Positions 58,803 through 64,000 of a DNA stretch of 64,000 nt are shown here, piece by piece. A program made the position numbers and the translations under genes. The number at the start of each line of letters is the position of its first letter. Within the stretch, counting starts at the first letter, position 1. The notes under the pieces are model-generated. The model worked only from the letters and a program-made list of their open reading frames with translations, was not told where the DNA came from and ran no database searches. Origin of the DNA: Caproiciproducens sp. CPB-2 (lineage in GTDB: Bacteria; Bacillota; Clostridia; Oscillospirales; Acutalibacteraceae); assembly GCF_036287215.1 (NCBI RefSeq), contig NZ_CP142860.1, forward strand, positions 3,348,001-3,412,000. The letters are read 5' to 3'.

Positions 58803-59702
58803 TCAGTTGCTATAGGATCCCCCGACAAGGCCGTTCAAAAGGCTGGAAGCATTATTCGTATATGATTTTGCCTCATTTAGCAGCGACGTCAACCCCGTCG
58901 GCAGATACTGCGGATAAACCTGCTTCACGACAAACAGCATGACCAACGTCAACACCGCGAAAGACAGGAAACAGACATAAACCGATTTATCTTCCTCGAC
59001 GGCCGCAGTGCCATTCAGAGCCTCAAAAGTAAAGTACGGCTGCAGGAGCAAGCTCAGGCAAGCGAGCCCAATACCCAGCTTGAAGTTAATCCAGAGTCCC
59101 ACAATGCCGAGCAGCAGCAGCGGGGCAGCTGCCAGACTGTTGGCGCCTGAAACGCAGAGCATGTGCCTGTATGTAGCCTGACCCTTGAAAATTTTGCTGA
59201 ACACCAGCAGAATCCCTGCGAACAGCAAGGCTGCGGCAACCGCCAGAATCAGGGACAGGAAAAAGATTTTGCCCATCGGAAAATTGACCAGATTTGCAAT
59301 ATCGTCAGAATTTCCGAAGGAGTTCCCGCTCGACCGGCCAAAGATGGAACCGACGGCGAAGGAGATCCTTTGGAGCGCGTCTGCAAGGGCGGCGGTGATC
59401 TGGCTGCAAAAAGCATCCATAAACAGGCCAAACACGATTGCCTGTATCCCGATTAAACCCAATGCCGCGTTTGAGTCCGCAGAAGCGGCAAATGATCTCA
59501 TCATCTGTGAAGGCGCTCGGAAAGACCGTTTGATCAAGCTCCAAAGCCCCTGGAGGTATCCTCCCGCCTTGCTGGCCGAAACAACGGCCTGCGCAACTTT
59601 TTCTTCCGTTTTGGAAGGTACCGCCCGCGAAGAAATATCCCGGCAGTGGCACTCTTCTCCTTCTTCCAAGGATCTGCCGCAATAAACACAAAACTTTGCC
59701 AT
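58803..59702 (-). CDS. Zinc-ribbon YIP1-like membrane protein
   Basis: A 299-residue protein. The N-terminal zinc knuckle is KFCVYCGRSLEEGEECHC (4 Cys). Five or so membrane segments follow (about 75-270), including FFLSLILAVAAALLFAGILL and GANSLAAAPLLLLGIVGLWI. The layout fits YIP1-family membrane proteins with an added ribbon. I chose ATG 59702 with GAGGGGG upstream. It follows the next zinc-ribbon protein after 14 bases, so they are co-transcribed. Confidence 0.75.
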   Translation of the reverse strand: MAKFCVYCGRSLEEGEECHCRDISSRAVPSKTEEKVAQAVVSASKAGGYLQGLWSLIKRSFRAPSQMMRSFAASADSNAALGLIGIQAIVFGLFMDAFCSQITAALADALQRISFAVGSIFGRSSGNSFGNSDDIANLVNFPMGKIFFLSLILAVAAALLFAGILLVFSKIFKGQATYRHMLCVSGANSLAAAPLLLLGIVGLWINFKLGIGLACLSLLLQPYFTFEALNGTAAVEEDKSVYVCFLSFAVLTLVMLFVVKQVYPQYLPTGLTSLLNEAKSYTNNASSLLNGLVGGSYSN

Positions 59703-59716
59703 ATTAAATTTCCCCC

Positions 59717-61144
59717 TCAATAATAATTTCTGTACAGAGCAAGGCCGGTCGCATCTTCGATGAGCCATTTGCCGTCAATCAGCGTGTACGTAAAGGAAAT
59801 CTCACCCTTATCCGTATAGGACTGCTGTTGAGGAGGCATCGTGGAATCCATATAGTTCGGCGACACCGCCGTATAAGCGTAATTGAAATCGGTCGTGAGT
59901 TTGATAAACAGGCCCGAATTTTCCCCGGAATCCAGAACTTGAGTGTTGAAATCAGAGACCGAGATGCTCTTGAATCCATTGTCGCTGTGGTCGCCCGCTG
60001 CTATTTGATCAAGAAGGCGATCATAGTTTTCTGACAAATAACTTTGTACGTTACTGTCGGAAATGAAAGAATTTTTGATGCTGTCAAAGCCCTTTCCGGC
60101 GACGGCAGACGCATAGATATCCTGAATGGTCTGCTGCGCCTGCTGAGACACCTGGTCCAGAATTGACTTTTTCACTTGCAAGCCACCTACCTGGGCATTC
60201 AGTCTATCGCCGTCAGCGGTAACATTTTCTGTATAGTCATCGGTATATGGCGAAGTGACCTTAAGCACATGGGTTCCGGCAAAAATATTTTTAATCTGGT
60301 AACTTACGGGCTGATTGTTTTGATCATTCGGGCTGCCTGAAGAATCCGAAGAAGAGTCCCCGGAGGAAACATCCTCCGCCTTGGCGGAATCAGGAATCTT
60401 TACGCCATCCAGATATGCAGTCGTCCCATAGGGCACCGTGATGTCTGCTTCAGGTGTGATATACCCTCCCGGAGAGACTTTCCATGTATCAAACAAAAAG
60501 AAGTTCTTTTGGGGTTGCTTAACCAGGATCACCGGCACGGTCTGCGGTTCCGTTTCCCCCTGCACGGTATACTGAACCGTGATGACCTTTGTCAGACCGC
60601 CAGCCAATAACGGATCCTTCATTTGATCGTCTGTTCCGTTCGACGTACCGCTCTTCAGTGTTTTTTCATCAAGGATGCTGTAATTGACAATTTTCTGCGC
60701 CCCCACGGATTTCTCCATCATTTTCGCAAAATTGGCCTCATTAATGAAATCACTTTCCGTAACATCCAGGAAAGGATAGGCCTTCGCCCAGTCCTTGGCC
60801 TGGATGGCCCCAAAATAAGTCTGAGCGCATTTTTCGGGACTGTTCATCTGCTTGGCAACATTGTAAAGAGCCGCGCACGCGACAATAAGCACCACGATAA
60901 TTGCCATAGTAATTTTAGTAGATGTTTTCATCGGTGTTCCCGGCTTTACGGCAGCTGTACCGGACTGATAAACATAGGTGGGAGCCGCCGTATGGGAATC
61001 CTGTACAGGCGGCGAAAATCCGGCGTCGCTTTGCTGCGGCTGAGAGGCTTGGGCCTCTGAAAAAGCCTGCGAGACATCCGCGCCGCAGTTCGAGCAGAAT
61101 ACTGCGTCATCGTCATTTTTCGTTCCGCATTGTGGGCAAAACAT
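59717..61144 (-). CDS. Zinc-ribbon, single-pass envelope protein (TcaA-like layout)
   Basis: A 475-residue protein. The zinc ribbon is MFCPQCGTKNDDDAVFCSNC (1-20), followed by a Gln/Pro linker, one membrane segment (ITMAIIVVLIVACAALYNVA, about 78-97) and a long extracytoplasmic part. That part carries a DUF-type helical domain (CAQTYFGAIQAKDWAKAYPF) and a PEGA-like beta segment (PYGTTAYLDGVKIPDSAKAE). The C-terminus contains EISFTYTLIDGKWLIEDATG, NTF2-like in appearance. The overall order resembles TcaA of staphylococci, linked to cell-envelope stress. Leads the pair with the YIP1-like gene. Confidence 0.78.
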   Translation of the reverse strand: MFCPQCGTKNDDDAVFCSNCGADVSQAFSEAQASQPQQSDAGFSPPVQDSHTAAPTYVYQSGTAAVKPGTPMKTSTKITMAIIVVLIVACAALYNVAKQMNSPEKCAQTYFGAIQAKDWAKAYPFLDVTESDFINEANFAKMMEKSVGAQKIVNYSILDEKTLKSGTSNGTDDQMKDPLLAGGLTKVITVQYTVQGETEPQTVPVILVKQPQKNFFLFDTWKVSPGGYITPEADITVPYGTTAYLDGVKIPDSAKAEDVSSGDSSSDSSGSPNDQNNQPVSYQIKNIFAGTHVLKVTSPYTDDYTENVTADGDRLNAQVGGLQVKKSILDQVSQQAQQTIQDIYASAVAGKGFDSIKNSFISDSNVQSYLSENYDRLLDQIAAGDHSDNGFKSISVSDFNTQVLDSGENSGLFIKLTTDFNYAYTAVSPNYMDSTMPPQQQSYTDKGEISFTYTLIDGKWLIEDATGLALYRNYY

Positions 61145-61216
61145 GTTGAACGCTCCTTAATATATAAAATATGTGAAAGCCAAGTGCAAACAACGCTGCG
61201 TAAATCAACCGGCCGT

Positions 61217-61765
61217 TTATTTCATCGACTGTTTCGCATCATCGTAATCCCGAAACCCTTGTTCCTGCGCGATGTGGTCGGCCTGCCGCCTTTGAAAGTC
61301 AGGCTGGACATTCTTTTGATCGACTTCCCGCCTGACGTTTGCCGCCTGAACCGTTCTGTCCCCCAATTCGACGCCTGCCATAGAAAAAGATGCTTTAAAT
61401 ACAACTTTGAAAATCAAGAACACGACAATCAGCAACCCGCCGATGATTTGTAAGATCGTGAAGAAAACAATTCTCCCCGCATTGTTCAAGCTGCGGTTGC
61501 GGATCGCCAGAACAACGATTGGCAAAAGCATTGCAAGGACCATCGGAATAATTTCTGAGGCCTGCGGGGTCGAACCGTGTACCAGCAATAAGCCGACTGC
61601 GATAGGCAAGGCCAAAATTCCGAACATTAAAGCAAGGTTGCCGCCGCTGAACGGGTTATAGCCCGTCTCCGCATACACTTTTTGAGTATATCTGATCAGA
61701 GCTTTATACCCAAAAAGCAAAGCCACGATTCCAATAATCACCGCAATAATTAATCCCGTTTGCAT
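61217..61765 (-). CDS. Membrane protein, four segments, unknown
   Basis: A 182-residue protein with membrane segments GLIIAVIIGIVALLFGYKAL, LALMFGILALPIAVGLLLV, IIPMVLAMLLPIVVLAI and IVFFTILQIIGGLLIVVFLI, and a charged cytoplasmic tail rich in Arg, Asp and Gln (about 130-182). AGGAGGAAATTAAA precedes the ATG. It lies 72 bases upstream of the zinc-ribbon pair on the same strand. No family was recognised. Confidence 0.68.
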   Translation of the reverse strand: MQTGLIIAVIIGIVALLFGYKALIRYTQKVYAETGYNPFSGGNLALMFGILALPIAVGLLLVHGSTPQASEIIPMVLAMLLPIVVLAIRNRSLNNAGRIVFFTILQIIGGLLIVVFLIFKVVFKASFSMAGVELGDRTVQAANVRREVDQKNVQPDFQRRQADHIAQEQGFRDYDDAKQSMK

Positions 61766-61872
61766 TTTAATTTCCTCCTAAACATTTCCCTGATCTCTTA
61801 TTCCTTTATATAAACATAAGGTGCTTAAACACCTTCATGATAGATTGAAAAAGCACGCTTTGAATTCTGATC

Positions 61873-63210
61873 TCAGCCGATTTTCTCAAAGCTCAGTCTG
61901 GCTTTTTTGGCAAAGGCTTCGGCGACCGTACCCGCGTACCCGCGAATTGTTTTGAGAGAATACATGCCGTTGCATAGATTATCCGGAATTTTCTTGATTG
62001 TGGACGGAAAAGTGATCGTCTCCATATTTTCACAGCCATAGAACATGCACTCACTAATTTCCGCGACGCCTTCCGGAATCACGACACCCTGCAGGCCCCA
62101 GCAATCGATAAATTCATCATCACCGAAGTACTGCGCTTTTTTAGGAAGCGTTATGGTACTGGTGTTCTTTGAGAACTTCGGATAATAGCGCTCCTCCCTG
62201 CCAAGCATGCCGTTGTCTTCCACACTGGTGATAACGTACACGTTGGTTCCGCATCTTCCAAACGCCTCATAACCGATATCCTGCACGCTGTCCGGAACCG
62301 TAAGTTCCGTAAGGCCGTAGCAGGAGAAAAACGCGTGGCCGCCGACCCTTGTAACCGTATTCGGAATGATAATAGAAGTAATTTTATGTGCGTCCTGCAC
62401 AGCCTGCGAAAGAGCGGGGTCGGGCGTGTCCCCGTGAAGCTTCCAGCCCGTCAAGTCCTGACTGAACGCGGAATCCCCGATTTCCGTCACGCCCGAAGGG
62501 ATGGTGACCTGCCCTCCATTTCCGACGTATTCCGCCAGAACGGTTCCGTCCATGATAAAATCGCCGCTGCGCGTATAGGAAGCCGGGCGGTTGGCCTTCT
62601 CCCGTGTAATCGGGATAAACTTCAGGCCATACTGCTTTGCGTACTTCTCCGCCGCCGAGCCCGACACACCGTAGATCGTAAGCGAATACAGCTGGGCATA
62701 ATGGTCTCCGCTCGTACTCAGGTAAAACACATTTTTACCGAAGCTGGTAACGCTTTCGGGAATCACAATGGCGGTCAGGTTCGTATCCCCGGAAAAGGCA
62801 CCCTCCTCAATGGAGGTCACACCGTTCGGAATATGGACATAAGCAAGGGAAGGACAGGAAGATAAAGCGCTTGGGCCGATAATTCTCAGGCTCGCGGGAA
62901 GCGTAACCCTTCTCAGGTTCTCGCAGCCTGCAAAACTGGCAGAACCGATCGTCTGCACCCCTTCCGAAACCACCGCAGTTACAAGATTCTTATTGACTTC
63001 AAAGGCGCCATCCGCGCTCTCCGCTGGATTGGTGATTATTTTGACACCTGACGGGGTAACGACATCTTTCTCGTTGCCGGTATAATGATAAAGAATACCG
63101 TTCGCTATTTCGAATCCACTGCTCTGCGCATTCGCTGCAAAGGCCTTCAGCGGTGCAGCCAATCCCAAAAGCAGCACCAGCGCCAAAGCCATACTGAGAA
63201 ATTTTTTCAC
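61873..63210 (-). CDS. Secreted leucine-rich-repeat (BspA/LRR_5) protein
   Basis: A 445-residue protein starting at GTG with AAGGGGA upstream. The signal peptide is VKKFLSMALALVLLLGLAAP-LKAFA. It has at least eight BspA-type leucine-rich repeats such as GVQTIGSASFAGCENLRRVT, LPASLRIIGPSALSSCPSLA, IPNGVTSIEEGAFSGDTNLT and IPEGVAEISECMFYGCENME. Such proteins mediate surface contacts in gut and environmental bacteria. No sortase signal or other anchor is visible, so it is probably released. Confidence 0.85.
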   Translation of the reverse strand: MKKFLSMALALVLLLGLAAPLKAFAANAQSSGFEIANGILYHYTGNEKDVVTPSGVKIITNPAESADGAFEVNKNLVTAVVSEGVQTIGSASFAGCENLRRVTLPASLRIIGPSALSSCPSLAYVHIPNGVTSIEEGAFSGDTNLTAIVIPESVTSFGKNVFYLSTSGDHYAQLYSLTIYGVSGSAAEKYAKQYGLKFIPITREKANRPASYTRSGDFIMDGTVLAEYVGNGGQVTIPSGVTEIGDSAFSQDLTGWKLHGDTPDPALSQAVQDAHKITSIIIPNTVTRVGGHAFFSCYGLTELTVPDSVQDIGYEAFGRCGTNVYVITSVEDNGMLGREERYYPKFSKNTSTITLPKKAQYFGDDEFIDCWGLQGVVIPEGVAEISECMFYGCENMETITFPSTIKKIPDNLCNGMYSLKTIRGYAGTVAEAFAKKARLSFEKIG

Positions 63211-63356
63211 TTCAATATCCCCTTTTTTAAAATATTTTTGCTTTTCTAAGTAACAGGACAATTGAAAGAAGGGATTGGTTTTAATTGGAACGATATTTTT
63301 AAATTTTTCCCTTATGGCTTTGATAAAAAAAGGATTATGGTCTTTTGTGACTATAA

Positions 63357-64000
63357 TTATTGTTTCAAGTCAACAAACGTAGAAGTTGGATCTGTCCCTG
63401 CCTGATCAGACCAATAATAATTCACAAAGTATTTTTCCTTCTCGACAGCAATACCCCAGCCACCTACTACTACATTCTCTTCCGGCGTACCCACCGAGCT
63501 GCCAAATACTGATTTTAGCTGCTGGTATGTCATGCCGCCTTTTAATTGGGAATCTATCGGATCATCTTTTTTTACAACAACTACAGTGATTTTTGTAGAT
63601 GCCTCTGGCGGTATCACAGGAAAGATAAATTGAAACGGTGTTCTGTTGTCATGATATGCTATTACCGCACCCCCGCTATAATTTCCGGGGCTGTAATAAT
63701 CCTTACCGAGTCTGTCCGACAGCTGTTGCAGCGTTAGCCCCAAATAATCAATTGCGTATCCGGTGGACATTTTCTCTGTGCCCGAACTTGTCGTCTGCGA
63801 GCTTGATGAAGGCGCGGTGCTGGATGTATTTTCAGAGGAAGTCGTTGAATCGGATTGACTGACTATATAAAAATCATACACTTCACCGACCTTCTTCGCT
63901 TCAAATGGCATATCCCCGGATATTAATGATTTTAAAGTAAGCGTCATGGGGGAAACATTAGGCCCTTCTTCGGTTTTAACCATTTCTTCCATAGTTGGGT
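63357..64000 (-). CDS. Extracytoplasmic protein, partial at the window edge
   Basis: At least 211 residues; the 5' part may lie beyond the window. A Ser/Thr-rich linker (SDSTTSSENTSSTAPSSSSQ) is followed by two similar segments, DYLGLTLQQLSDRLGKDYYS and KGGMTYQQLKSVFGSSVGTP, each followed by beta strands. This resembles tandem YjgB/DUF4309-type or SmpA-like modules in cell-envelope proteins. The ATG near 63992 has no clear ribosome binding site in view, so the true start is probably upstream. It is in line with the LRR protein. Confidence 0.6.
   Translation of the reverse strand, partial: PTMEEMVKTEEGPNVSPMTLTLKSLISGDMPFEAKKVGEVYDFYIVSQSDSTTSSENTSSTAPSSSSQTTSSGTEKMSTGYAIDYLGLTLQQLSDRLGKDYYSPGNYSGGAVIAYHDNRTPFQFIFPVIPPEASTKITVVVVKKDDPIDSQLKGGMTYQQLKSVFGSSVGTPEENVVVGGWGIAVEKEKYFVNYYWSDQAGTDPTSTFVDLKQ

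Overview
The window looks like the chromosome of a moderately GC-rich, spore-forming Clostridia member, most plausibly Oscillospiraceae/Ruminococcaceae. The pointers are class III fructose-1,6-bisphosphatase, SpoVT, an Rnf-type membrane complex, the low-GC Gram-positive order rimP-nusA-ylxR-ylxQ-infB-rbfA-nrnA-truB-ribF, strong AGGAGG-type ribosome binding sites and many sigma-A promoters with 17-bp spacers. No rRNA, tRNA, CRISPR array or complete insertion sequence was recognised.

Layout. 0.1-5.5 kb: a VTT-domain membrane protein, the branched-chain amino acid genes ilvB-ilvN-ilvC and a DUF975 membrane protein. 5.6-10.4 kb: a structured RNA (copy A), a methyl-accepting chemotaxis protein and a PAS-GGDEF diguanylate cyclase. 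10.7-19.3 kb: an accessory, more AT-rich island of small membrane or secreted proteins around an ECF sigma factor/DUF4367 pair and a RodA/FtsW-like protein; it holds broken duplicate copies and three copies of an ECF-promoter-like block that is also found inside the sigma gene. 19.3-25.9 kb: uracil permease, fbp, mutY, an SDR and a HAD phosphatase. 26-30.2 kb: a regulator gene split by a 493-bp repeat insertion, L-lactate dehydrogenase, malic enzyme and a second small RNA with its own promoter and terminator. 30.2-37 kb: phosphoglucomutase, a YfcE-type phosphodiesterase, a cassette of three small proteins, proA-proB and structured RNA copy B. 37-49 kb: a tandem repeat array, pnp, rpsO, the ribF-to-rimP translation/transcription operon (all minus strand) and spoVT. 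49.4-54.7 kb: a lipoprotein, then rpe followed by a four-gene Rnf-like operon (C-D-E-A). 54.9-64 kb: a G5/3D cell-wall protein, a pentapeptide-repeat protein with an HxlR regulator, a flavin-binding-fold protein and a cluster of zinc-ribbon/membrane/leucine-rich-repeat envelope proteins that runs off the window.

Two signals stand out. First, the Rnf-like operon lacks rnfB and rnfG. All four cysteines that should ligate the intramembrane iron-sulfur cluster in RnfA and RnfE are replaced, the RnfD flavinylation motif is absent, and RnfC has lost its nucleotide/flavin region while keeping two 4Fe-4S motifs. It is therefore a divergent complex that cannot work like known Rnf. Second, a roughly 220-nt RNA occurs twice (5.6-5.8 kb minus, 36.8-37.0 kb plus). 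Each copy has a consensus promoter, an intrinsic terminator, compensatory stem changes and pairing 5' and 3' ends. A modular intergenic repeat family, one copy of which has inserted into a gene, is a third theme.
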